Source: an uncultured Anaerovibrio sp.
GTDB taxonomy: Bacteria; Bacillota; Negativicutes; Selenomonadales; Selenomonadaceae
Direction: 5' to 3'
Assembly (NCBI GenBank): GCA_900768695.1
Contig: CAAGDY010000267.1
Span: 1 to 12,871, forward strand
Length of the DNA stretch: 12,871 nucleotides
Part shown: positions 7,203-12,871 of the stretch, in pieces
Layout of the letters: every line of letters begins with the position of its first letter
Position numbering within the stretch: position 1 is the stretch's first letter
Notes under the pieces: generated by a model
Seen by the model: only the letters and a program-made list of their open reading frames with translations
Told to the model about the DNA's origin: nothing
Database searches by the model: none
Program-made: the position numbers and the translations under genes

Positions 7203-7658
7203 ATGAGTAAATCAGAAAAAAACGGTTATTTTCTCGTGCGTGAGGAAATTCTGCCAGAAGCTATAAAGAAAACCATCAGGGTAAAGGAAATGCTGAAGCG
7301 CGGTGATGCCCGCACTATCAACGAGGCGGTGGAGCGCATGGAGCTGAGCCGCAGTGCCTATTACAAGTACAAGGATTACGTTTTTCCTTTTTATGAGGCC
7401 AGCCAGAACAAGATTGTAACACTCACCTTTCTGCTGGAGCATAAGAGGGGCGTATTGTCCAGCGTACTGAATACCATTTCCAGTGATTCCGGCAGTGTAC
7501 TGACCATCAATCAGGGCATACCTCTGCAGGGGGTTGCCAATGCTACCGTATCCATTGAAACTGCCAACATGTCGGTTGATTTGGAGGCGTTGCTGGATAA
7601 GCTGCGCATGGTTGACGGCGTGAAACGCATGGAGGTGCTGGGACAGGCACAGGCCTGA
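7203..7658 (+). CDS. ACT domain protein, PheB-like (UPF0735)
   Basis: A 151-residue protein of the PheB/UPF0735 family. The N-terminal half (15-68) is helical and looks like a small helix-turn-helix, with the segment RTINEAVERMELSRSAYYKYKDYV (37-60) as its core. The C-terminal half (72-147) is an ACT domain, the fold that senses amino acids in metabolic enzymes and regulators. The name PheB comes from a B. subtilis gene beside pheA and does not prove a catalytic role. Position as first gene before hom and thrB suggests an amino-acid sensor for this pathway. DNA binding is plausible but unproven. GGAGGG lies 8 bases before ATG 7203. Confidence 0.9.
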   Translation: MSKSEKNGYFLVREEILPEAIKKTIRVKEMLKRGDARTINEAVERMELSRSAYYKYKDYVFPFYEASQNKIVTLTFLLEHKRGVLSSVLNTISSDSGSVLTINQGIPLQGVANATVSIETANMSVDLEALLDKLRMVDGVKRMEVLGQAQA

Positions 7659-7714
7659 TGTGGCGGTGTTTTTTGTTCCTGGTGATTTGACTTAGAAGGA
7701 GAATTTTTTGTTTT

Positions 7715-9004
7715 ATGTCCAAGGAAATTAGTATAGGCCTTTTGGGTTCCGGCACTGTAGGTACCGGAGTTGTCAGGGTTCTGAAGGAAAATGCTGATGA
7801 TATCAGCAAGAAGGTTGGCGGACGTATTGCCGTAAAGAAGGTACTGGTCAGGGATTTGAACAGAAAGCGCGAGTACCTGGAGGGAATTCAGCTGACTGAT
7901 AATGCGGATGATATCCTGAATGACCCGGAGATTGATATTGTGGTGGAGCTGCTTGGCGGCCAGCACCCTGCCCGTGAGTACATGCTGCAGGCTATGGAGA
8001 ATGGCAAGCACGTAGTTACAGCCAACAAGGATGTGGTGGCACAGTTTGGCCACGACCTCTTTGACATGGCAGAGGCCAAGGGGGTTGATTTCAAGTTTGA
8101 GGCCAGCGTAGGGGGCGGAATTCCTATCATCACCCCTTTGAAGGAGTGCCTGACCGGCAATCGCATCAGCGAGATTATGGGTATTGTCAACGGCACGACC
8201 AATTATATGCTGACGAAGATGACGGAGGATGGCTCGGATTATGCCAGCATCCTGAAGGAAGCCCAGGCTATGGGATATGCCGAGGCCAATCCTGCCGCTG
8301 ATGTGGAGGGCTGGGATGCGGCCCGCAAGGCGGTTATTCTGGCATCTATCGGCTTTAATACCCGTATCAATCTGGAGCAGGTCTCCGTGGAAGGAATTAC
8401 CCATATTGAACCGGCCGATATCAACTATGCCAATGAGCTGGGCTACGTAATCAAGCTCCTGGCTGTGGCGAAGGATTATGGCGAAAAGGGTGTCAATGTG
8501 CGCGTACATCCTGTATTCCTGCCTAGCAGTCACCCGCTGGCCTCCGTCAAGGATGTGTTCAATGCGATTTTCCTTCGTGGCAATGCCATCGGTGACGCCA
8601 TGTTCTATGGCCGTGGGGCCGGCTCCCTGCCGACTGCTTCTGCCGTGGTGGCGGACATTATCGGTGAGGCAAGAAATATTGTCAGCAATGTACATTCCGT
8701 GATTGGCTGTACCTGCTACAACAGCCGCAATTTCTGTCCTATTGAAGAAACGGAGTCCTCCTACTACGTGCGCCTGCATGTGGATGATGAGCCGGGTGTG
8801 CTGGGGTCTATTGCTACGGCCTTTGGAGAGAGCGGTGTCAGCCTGAAATCCGTTATTCAGACGCGCAAGGTGGGCGCCCATGCCGAGATTGTGGCTGTCA
8901 CTCATGTGGTACAGCACAGAAATCTGCAGAAGGCGGCTGATGTGCTGAAGGAGCTGAAGGTTGTCGACAGCATCCGCAGTATTATCCGCGTAGAGGAGAA
9001 TTGA
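7715..9004 (+). CDS. hom: Homoserine dehydrogenase with ACT domain
   Basis: Reduces aspartate semialdehyde to homoserine, the branch-point step towards threonine and methionine. It has 429 residues, the full-length form with a regulatory tail. The Rossmann motif GLLGSGTVG is at 8-16, followed by TANK (102-105), SVGGGIPII (131-139), NGTTNYML (159-166) and the catalytic pair D201 and K205 in DVEGWDAARK. Residues 350-425 are an ACT domain, the usual site of threonine feedback inhibition. AGAAGGAGA lies 12 bases before ATG 7715, longer than usual, and no closer in-frame start exists. This may lower its translation relative to its neighbours. It lies 56 bases after the ACT gene and 16 before thrB. 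Confidence 0.97.
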   Translation: MSKEISIGLLGSGTVGTGVVRVLKENADDISKKVGGRIAVKKVLVRDLNRKREYLEGIQLTDNADDILNDPEIDIVVELLGGQHPAREYMLQAMENGKHVVTANKDVVAQFGHDLFDMAEAKGVDFKFEASVGGGIPIITPLKECLTGNRISEIMGIVNGTTNYMLTKMTEDGSDYASILKEAQAMGYAEANPAADVEGWDAARKAVILASIGFNTRINLEQVSVEGITHIEPADINYANELGYVIKLLAVAKDYGEKGVNVRVHPVFLPSSHPLASVKDVFNAIFLRGNAIGDAMFYGRGAGSLPTASAVVADIIGEARNIVSNVHSVIGCTCYNSRNFCPIEETESSYYVRLHVDDEPGVLGSIATAFGESGVSLKSVIQTRKVGAHAEIVAVTHVVQHRNLQKAADVLKELKVVDSIRSIIRVEEN

Positions 9005-9020
9005 GCTAGGAGGCTTTCCG

Positions 9021-9935
9021 ATGGAATTAAAGAGTGTGAAGGTCAGGGTTCCCGGAACCTCAGCCAATTGCGGCCCCGGTTTTGACTGCCTGGGCGTGGC
9101 GTGTACCATTTATAACGAGCTGGAGCTGACCCTTCTTCGCGAGGAACGGCTGGACATAGAGATTACAGGTGATGGCGCTGGCAATATTCCCGTTGATGAC
9201 AGGAATATTGTGTGGCGTTCCATTCAGAAGCTGCTGGCGAAGGCCGGCAGGGAGCAGGAGTACAAGGGAGCCATTATCAGTATGAATAATGGCGTGCCGC
9301 TGTCAAGGGGGCTTGGTAGCAGTGCTACGGCTATTGTGGGCGGCCTGAAGGCGGCCAACGAGTGCCTGGGCAATCCCTTTACCAACCGGGACCTTTTGCA
9401 GATGGCGACAGATATAGAGGGGCATCCTGATAATGTGGCTCCGGCCATCTTTGGCGGCTTTACCATCAGCATTGTCAGGAATGGCAAGCCGGAGTGCTTT
9501 TCGTTGCTGCCGAAGCTGCCTTTGAAGCTGGTGGTAACAGTGCCGGATTTCTTCCTGCCTACCAAGGCGGCAAGGGCGGTTCTGCCTGCCGAGGTGCCTA
9601 TGAAGGATGCGGTGTTCAACATCGGCCGGGCGGCTATGCTGACGGCGGCGCTCTGCAAGGGCAACAAGAGCTTTTTGCGCAGTGTGTTTGATGATGCCCT
9701 GCATCAGCCGTATCGTGCCAAGCTGATTCCCGGCATGTATGATGTGTTCAAGGCCGCCAGGGCGGCAGGTGCGCTGGGGGCCAGCATGAGCGGTGCCGGT
9801 CCGTGCCTGATTGCCTTTACGGTGGAAAATGCTGAGGCTGTAGGCATAGCAATGCGTGATGCCTTTGCCAGAAACAATGTAAAGTCCGAGTATCATGTCT
9901 TTGACATTGACGGTACAGGGGCAACAGTTATTTAA
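9021..9935 (+). CDS. thrB: Homoserine kinase
   Basis: Phosphorylates homoserine with ATP to O-phosphohomoserine, the substrate of threonine synthase. A GHMP-family kinase of 304 residues, normal length. Motif 1 is PGTSANCGPGFDCLG (11-25), the ATP-binding PLSRGLGSSA is at 93-102, EGHPDNVAPAIFGG at 133-146, and the C-terminal SMSGAGPC at 255-262. TAGGAGG lies 7 bases before ATG 9021. It is the last gene of the operon, ended by a strong terminator at 9950. Threonine synthase (thrC) is not in the window. Confidence 0.97.
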   Translation: MELKSVKVRVPGTSANCGPGFDCLGVACTIYNELELTLLREERLDIEITGDGAGNIPVDDRNIVWRSIQKLLAKAGREQEYKGAIISMNNGVPLSRGLGSSATAIVGGLKAANECLGNPFTNRDLLQMATDIEGHPDNVAPAIFGGFTISIVRNGKPECFSLLPKLPLKLVVTVPDFFLPTKAARAVLPAEVPMKDAVFNIGRAAMLTAALCKGNKSFLRSVFDDALHQPYRAKLIPGMYDVFKAARAAGALGASMSGAGPCLIAFTVENAEAVGIAMRDAFARNNVKSEYHVFDIDGTGATVI

Positions 9936-9947
9936 AATTTGTATTGT

Positions 9948-9976
9948 TTGGCTGATTTTATTATATGCTGTATAAT
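9948..9976 (+). promoter_or_regulatory. Candidate cca promoter inside the thrB terminator
   Basis: TTGGCT (9948-9953), a 17-base spacer and a perfect TATAAT (9971-9976). Both hexamers lie in the terminator hairpin of thrB, the -10 in its right arm. The expected start near 9983 would give cca a leader of about 130 bases. No other good promoter is seen before cca. Confidence 0.45.
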
Positions 9977-9993
9977 AAAATCAGCCTGTTTTT
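9950..9993 (+). terminator. Intrinsic terminator after thrB
   Basis: A perfect 16-bp stem: GGCTGATTTTATTATA (9950-9965) with its complement at 9971-9986, loop TGCTG, followed by TGTTTTT. It begins 14 bases after the thrB stop. Confidence 0.9.
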
Positions 9994-10019
9994 GTGCGTT
10001 GTTAAATCGTTGTGCGGTA

Positions 10020-10053
10020 CTGCACAGGCTGTAAAGCCGGTACGCCTGTGCAG
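10020..10053 (+). promoter_or_regulatory. cca leader hairpin I
   Basis: CTGCACAGGC (10020-10029) and GCCTGTGCAG (10044-10053) are perfect 10-base arms around a 14-base loop. The loop contains GCC (10036-10038), which could pair instead with GGC (10027-10029), and a GGTAC copy that repeats the one at 10016-10020, so alternative folds exist. An AT-rich stretch follows rather than a clean T-run, so a terminator is not obvious. Confidence 0.55.
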
Positions 10054-10060
10054 ATTATTT

Positions 10061-10095
10061 ATATCATGCGGTGCCTGCGGGCAGGCCGCTGATAT
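10061..10095 (+). promoter_or_regulatory. cca leader hairpin II, next to the Shine-Dalgarno
   Basis: ATATCA, GCGG and CCTG (10061-10066, 10068-10071, 10074-10077) pair with CAGG, CCGC and TGATAT (10082-10095). This gives 14 base pairs with small bulges (T, and TG) and a CGGG loop. The stem ends three bases before the cca Shine-Dalgarno AGGAG (10099-10103), so folding could affect ribosome loading. Confidence 0.55.
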
Positions 10096-10111
10096 GTCAG
10101 GAGATGTGGTT

Positions 10112-11371
10112 ATGCTGGAAGCTGAGTTTGTGGCAAGGGTTGAGGAATACGGTGGAAATGCCTTTGTAGTCGGTGGCTGGGTGAGGGACTTTCTGCGGGG
10201 AGAACAGCCGGAGGACAAGGATTACGTGGTAACAGGCCTGGAGGTGAGCCGGTTTCGGAGGATATTTCCGGAGGGAATTCTCATTGGCAGGTCGTTTCCT
10301 GTTTTTTTGCTGCCTATTGATGCGGCTGACGGCAGAGGAAGCAGGCAGTGCGAGGTGGCAATGGCGCGCAGGGAAAGCAAGTCAGGCAGTGGCTACCGTG
10401 GATTTTCGGCAGAGGCGGGCAGGTTTATCACCATTGAAGAGGATTTGTATCGACGTGATTTGACGGTGAACAGCATTGCCATGGATTTGCACAGCGGCAG
10501 AATTGTGGATTTGTACGGAGGGCGGGCTGATATTGAGGCCGGTGTACTGCGGCCTGTTTCGGAGCGCTTTGGTGAGGACCCGGTGCGGGCTCTCCGGGCG
10601 GCGCGGTTTGCGGCAAAGCTGGGGTACAGGCCTGCGCCGGAGCTGGTATCGGCTATGGGAAAGTGCCGCAGGGAGCTTGCGGAGGAACCGGGGGAAAGAA
10701 TTCTGGGGGAGCTGAAGAAGGCGCTGGCAACGGACAGGCCATCCCTGTTTTTTCGCCTGCTGCATAGTGCAGGGCTTCTGGAGGACACCTTTCCGGAAAT
10801 CCATGCCCTTATAGGCAAGACACAGCCGGAGGCATATCATCCGGAGGGAGATGCCTTTGAGCATGTCATGCTGATTGTTGACGAGGTGGCAGGTCGGACA
10901 AAGAATATTACGGCCCGCTTTGCGGCTCTTTGCCATGATTTGGGCAAAGGGGCAACGCCGGAGGAAATGCTGCCCCATCACTACGGACATGAGGTAAAGG
11001 GCCTGGAGGTGCTGGCCGGCTGGAATCGCCGCGTGACCCTGCCGTCGGTGTGGCTGAAGGCGGCCAGGTTTATCATCAGCCAGCACATGCGGGCACCACG
11101 CCTTGCCAGGCCGCCGAAAATCTGCGAGCTGCTCCTGATGATGAAGGCGGTGGAGGCGGAGCTGCCTGTCAGTGACACAAAAATTATTATCGGCGCGGAC
11201 AACAGGGGCCTGCCACCTTATCTTGAACACGCGGAGGAAATCATCGCCGCTATGGGCGGGATATCAGGTTCGTCTGCGCCATCGGGCCTGACCGGCAGAA
11301 AAATCGGTGACTGGATAAAAAGACAGCAGCTGGAAGTGTGCAGGAAAATGCTGGAAAATATAATGCCATAA
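10112..11371 (+). CDS. cca: CCA-adding tRNA nucleotidyltransferase with HD domain
   Basis: Adds or repairs the 3' CCA end of tRNA. The protein has 419 residues from ATG 10112, which has AGGAG 8 bases upstream. The reading frame stays open back to 9965, but that start lies in the thrB terminator. The class II nucleotidyltransferase head shows GGWVRD (21-26), DKD (35-37) with both metal-binding aspartates, an RRESKSGSGYRGF stretch near 89-101, and EEDLYRRDLTVNSIA with the RRD motif. A RALRAARFAAKLGY segment follows. An HD domain has HPEGDAFEH and later RFAALCHDLGKG, then HHYGHE. The GRSFPVFL and KSGSGY motifs and the HD domain match the multifunctional E. coli Cca more than the Bacillus enzyme. 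HD-domain phosphohydrolase or phosphodiesterase activity is possible. Confidence 0.94.
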   Translation: MLEAEFVARVEEYGGNAFVVGGWVRDFLRGEQPEDKDYVVTGLEVSRFRRIFPEGILIGRSFPVFLLPIDAADGRGSRQCEVAMARRESKSGSGYRGFSAEAGRFITIEEDLYRRDLTVNSIAMDLHSGRIVDLYGGRADIEAGVLRPVSERFGEDPVRALRAARFAAKLGYRPAPELVSAMGKCRRELAEEPGERILGELKKALATDRPSLFFRLLHSAGLLEDTFPEIHALIGKTQPEAYHPEGDAFEHVMLIVDEVAGRTKNITARFAALCHDLGKGATPEEMLPHHYGHEVKGLEVLAGWNRRVTLPSVWLKAARFIISQHMRAPRLARPPKICELLLMMKAVEAELPVSDTKIIIGADNRGLPPYLEHAEEIIAAMGGISGSSAPSGLTGRKIGDWIKRQQLEVCRKMLENIMP

Positions 11372-11409
11372 ACAAAACTAATTAAACTATAGCAAATTAG
11401 AGGGTTTTC

Positions 11410-11418
11410 TGTTATAAT
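11410..11418 (+). promoter_or_regulatory. Extended -10 promoter before gamma-CA gene
   Basis: TGT followed by a perfect TATAAT (11413-11418). No good -35 is present at 17 bases (TAGCAA at 11390-11395), which an extended -10 can tolerate. The expected start near 11425 gives a leader of about 100 bases. Confidence 0.55.
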
Positions 11419-11440
11419 AATACAAAAGAAATGTAAGTGA

Positions 11441-11501
11441 GCTGACGGGATGAGTTGTCCTTTGCTGTCACCGCAGTGTTAAGCATATTCATCACGTCGG
11501 C
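11441..11501 (+). promoter_or_regulatory. Long stem in the gamma-CA gene leader
   Basis: GCTGACGGGATGA (11441-11453) pairs with TCATCACGTCGGC (11489-11501): 12 of 13 positions, counting one G-T wobble, with a single G-A mismatch. The 35 bases between hold no strong inner hairpin. The stem ends 12 bases before the Shine-Dalgarno AGGAAGG. It matches no riboswitch class that I recognise. Confidence 0.45.
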
Positions 11502-11528
11502 CGAGGGTGTTCCAGGAAGGTGATTTTT

Positions 11529-12050
11529 ATGGCAATTTATCCGTACAAGGATATTAATCCTGATTTAGCTGATGATGTTTTTGTGGCGCCTAGTGCTTCC
11601 GTAGTAGGGGATGTTAAGCTGGGAGCAGGCACCAATGTGTGGTTCGGGGCCGTGGTTCGCGGCGATGTGAACAAGGTTATCATCGGCGAGCATACCAACA
11701 TACAGGATAACGCCACGATTCATACCATGAGTGACGCGCCTACAGAGATTGGGGACCATGTGACCATCGGGCACAATGCGGTGGTGCATTGCAGCAAGGT
11801 GGGAAGCAACTGCCTGATTGGCATGGGCAGCGTGCTGATTGGCTACTCCGAGATAGGCGACAACTGTGTTATCGGTGCCAATTCCTTTATTCCCCAGCAC
11901 AAGAAGATTCCGTCCGGCTCGCTGGTATACGGCAACCCTGCCAAGCTGGTGCGCTCCCTGCGGGATGATGAGCTGGAGGCGCTGAAGGCATCCACCGAGA
12001 ATTATTACAAGCTGGGACAGGTTTATGCGGAAATCATGGGGAACAAGTAA
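11529..12050 (+). CDS. Gamma-carbonic anhydrase family protein (YrdA-like)
   Basis: A left-handed beta-helix protein of 173 residues built of hexapeptide repeats from about 18 to 140, such as SASVVGDVKLGAG and SVLIGYSEIGDNCVIGANS. The three metal-binding histidines of the gamma class are in place: H65 in ATIHT, H82 in IGHN and H87 in VVHC. Conserved R44 and D46 (VVRGDV) and Q59 (NIQD) are also present. Bacterial YrdA/PaaY/CaiE-like members keep the metal site, but many have weak or untested carbonic anhydrase activity. ATG 11529 has AGGAAGG well placed upstream. A GTG at 11520 lies in that site and is unlikely. It has its own extended -10 promoter and structured leader. Confidence 0.93.
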   Translation: MAIYPYKDINPDLADDVFVAPSASVVGDVKLGAGTNVWFGAVVRGDVNKVIIGEHTNIQDNATIHTMSDAPTEIGDHVTIGHNAVVHCSKVGSNCLIGMGSVLIGYSEIGDNCVIGANSFIPQHKKIPSGSLVYGNPAKLVRSLRDDELEALKASTENYYKLGQVYAEIMGNK

Positions 12051-12173
12051 TTGCGGAGAAGGAGTAAGTTCCGGCAGAAATTTGTTAGATGAATTTTTTC
12101 TGAAAAGCAGGATTTTCGCCCGGAGTGTAGAATTATACCAGTAGATATAAGTAACAAGAGAGGTATTGAGAAA

Positions 12174-12590
12174 ATGGAAAAGACTTTGGTGCTTATAAAG
12201 CCGGATGCCGTAAGGGGGAAACACATCGGTGACATCGTTAAAATCTACGAGGAAAAGGGCCTGAAGATTTTGGCAATGAAGATGCTGCAGATGGATGAAA
12301 AGCTGGCTTCCAGGCATTATGAGGAGCATATCGGACGTCCTTATTATGATGATTTGATGGGCTTTATGACTTCCGGCCCGATTGTCGCCATGGTACTGGA
12401 GGGCGAGGGTGCTATTGCCAATGTGCGTGCCATCAACGGCAAGACAAATCCTGCTGAGGCAGAGGAAGGGACAATCCGCAGGCTGTACGCCGCCAGCGGC
12501 AGCCGCAATGCGGTGCATGCCTCTGATTCGCCGGAAAACGCCGCACGGGAGATTTCTATTTTCTTCAATGCCGCCGAGATTTATGATTAA
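12174..12590 (+). CDS. ndk: Nucleoside diphosphate kinase
   Basis: Transfers the gamma phosphate of ATP to other nucleoside diphosphates through a phosphohistidine. The protein has 138 residues, normal length. It starts with ATP-site LIKPDAVRG (7-15, K9), has GKTNPAEA (89-96), GTIRR (99-103) and catalytic H115 in NAVHASDS (112-119). The residue after the histidine is alanine where glycine is more usual (HGSDS), and the GTIR loop is followed by RLYAAS rather than the common DF; the catalytic set is still intact. GAGAGG lies 10 bases before ATG 12174. The 123-base gap after the gamma-CA gene holds no clear promoter or strong terminator. Confidence 0.97.
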   Translation: MEKTLVLIKPDAVRGKHIGDIVKIYEEKGLKILAMKMLQMDEKLASRHYEEHIGRPYYDDLMGFMTSGPIVAMVLEGEGAIANVRAINGKTNPAEAEEGTIRRLYAASGSRNAVHASDSPENAAREISIFFNAAEIYD

Positions 12591-12608
12591 TTTTGAGGGG
12601 GAATGAAG

Positions 12609-12871
12609 ATGAGTCTGTACACTGCTAGAGGCGACAGCGGCATGACCGACCTGAGTACCGGTCAGAGAATTGCTAAAAACTCGTGGAGAGTCAAGGCCTA
12701 TGGTGCATTGGACGAGTTTGGCTCTGCTTTGGGCATGGCAAGGGCCTTTTGTGAAAACGAAAAGGTAAAGGATTTGTGCCTGCGCCTGCAGAAGCTGAAC
12801 GGGCTTCTGATGACCGATTTGGCCAGCCTGAATGACTATGAGCCTTTGATTACCCATGAGCATGTTGTGTA
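12609..12871 (+). CDS. PduO-type cob(I)alamin adenosyltransferase, 3' end cut off
   Basis: Transfers the adenosyl group of ATP to cob(I)alamin, making the coenzyme form of vitamin B12. Only the first 87 codons are inside the window, and the frame is open at the edge. The N-terminal ATP-binding signature TARGDSGMTDLSTGQRIAK (5-23) is followed by RVKAYGALDEFGSALGMAR (27-45), both typical of the PduO class. The start is ATG 12609, with AGGGGG 7 bases upstream. An in-frame ATG at 12603 overlaps that site. It begins 18 bases after ndk and is probably cotranscribed with it. Confidence 0.88.
   Translation, partial: MSLYTARGDSGMTDLSTGQRIAKNSWRVKAYGALDEFGSALGMARAFCENEKVKDLCLRLQKLNGLLMTDLASLNDYEPLITHEHVV

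Noticed and set aside
7511..9109. Open frame of 532 codons on the minus strand, opposite the ACT gene and hom
   Set aside because: It lies over clearly identified genes, has no recognisable domain or ribosome site, and arises from their codon bias.
9965..10111. N-terminal extension of Cca by 49 residues
   Set aside because: The start would be inside the thrB terminator and the sequence holds the leader hairpins; ATG 10112 has a proper Shine-Dalgarno and matches family length.
11378..11400. CTAATT / AATTAG inverted repeat after cca as a terminator
   Set aside because: Only six A/T-rich pairs with an 11-base loop and no solid T-run.
11425..11528. T-box or known riboswitch before the gamma-CA gene
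   Set aside because: AGGGTGTTCC superficially recalls the T-box core, but the conserved T-box sequence, specifier loop and terminator are absent.
12075..12102. CAGAAA / TTTCTG hairpin between the gamma-CA gene and ndk
   Set aside because: Weak, asymmetric and A/T-rich; not convincing as terminator or regulator.
11565..12863. Open frame of 432 codons on the minus strand
   Set aside because: It runs across three identified plus-strand genes and their gaps, with no family motif.

Overview
The window carries twelve protein genes that read as conserved, vertically inherited chromosomal DNA. The order rbgA(ylqF)-rnhB-(FliK-like)-(FlhB C-terminal-like) matches the Bacillus subtilis ylqF-rnhB-ylqG-ylqH cluster. 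Base composition is moderate, by eye near 50% G+C. Promoters are of the Firmicute type (TATAAT, often with an extended TGn) and Shine-Dalgarno sites are strong. The CCA-adding enzyme, however, is of the E. coli type. Together these suggest a diderm Firmicute of the Negativicutes (Selenomonas and relatives). This is an inference from gene order and protein style, not from a marker gene. There is no rRNA, tRNA, CRISPR array, insertion sequence or prophage.

Layout. Positions 1-437 are a gene-poor leader with a good promoter (183-211) and an 18-bp palindrome (101-118). Positions 438-5633 are a plus-strand run: the ribosome-assembly GTPase rbgA, rnhB, a 708-aa FliK-like protein, a FlhB C-terminal-like protein, yraN and ubiX. 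A single-gene unit follows (5787-6056) for a PC4/YdbC-type nucleic-acid-binding protein with its own promoter. It converges on aroE (minus strand, 6183-7049) at a shared two-way terminator. aroE is divergent from an ACT-domain regulator-like gene that leads hom and thrB (7203-9935), the aspartate-to-threonine branch. A strong terminator closes this unit. Then come cca (10112-11371), a gamma-carbonic-anhydrase-like gene (11529-12050), ndk (12174-12590) and a PduO-type cobalamin adenosyltransferase cut by the window end.

Working together. The first block combines ribosome assembly, ribonucleotide removal from DNA and a pair of proteins resembling the FliK-FlhB export-specificity switch. The middle block is amino-acid biosynthesis: shikimate pathway, homoserine and threonine, with an ACT sensor. 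The last block holds tRNA end maturation, nucleotide balance, a gamma-CA fold protein and B12 activation.

The least ordinary parts are four. First, the FliK-like/FlhB-tail pair sits inside a housekeeping operon, with a very long Ala/Gly/Asn/Ser linker in the first protein. Second, the cca leader holds two strong successive hairpins, the second ending just before the Shine-Dalgarno. Third, a probable cca promoter lies inside the thrB terminator hairpin. Fourth, the gamma-CA mRNA has a long-range 13-position stem in its leader.
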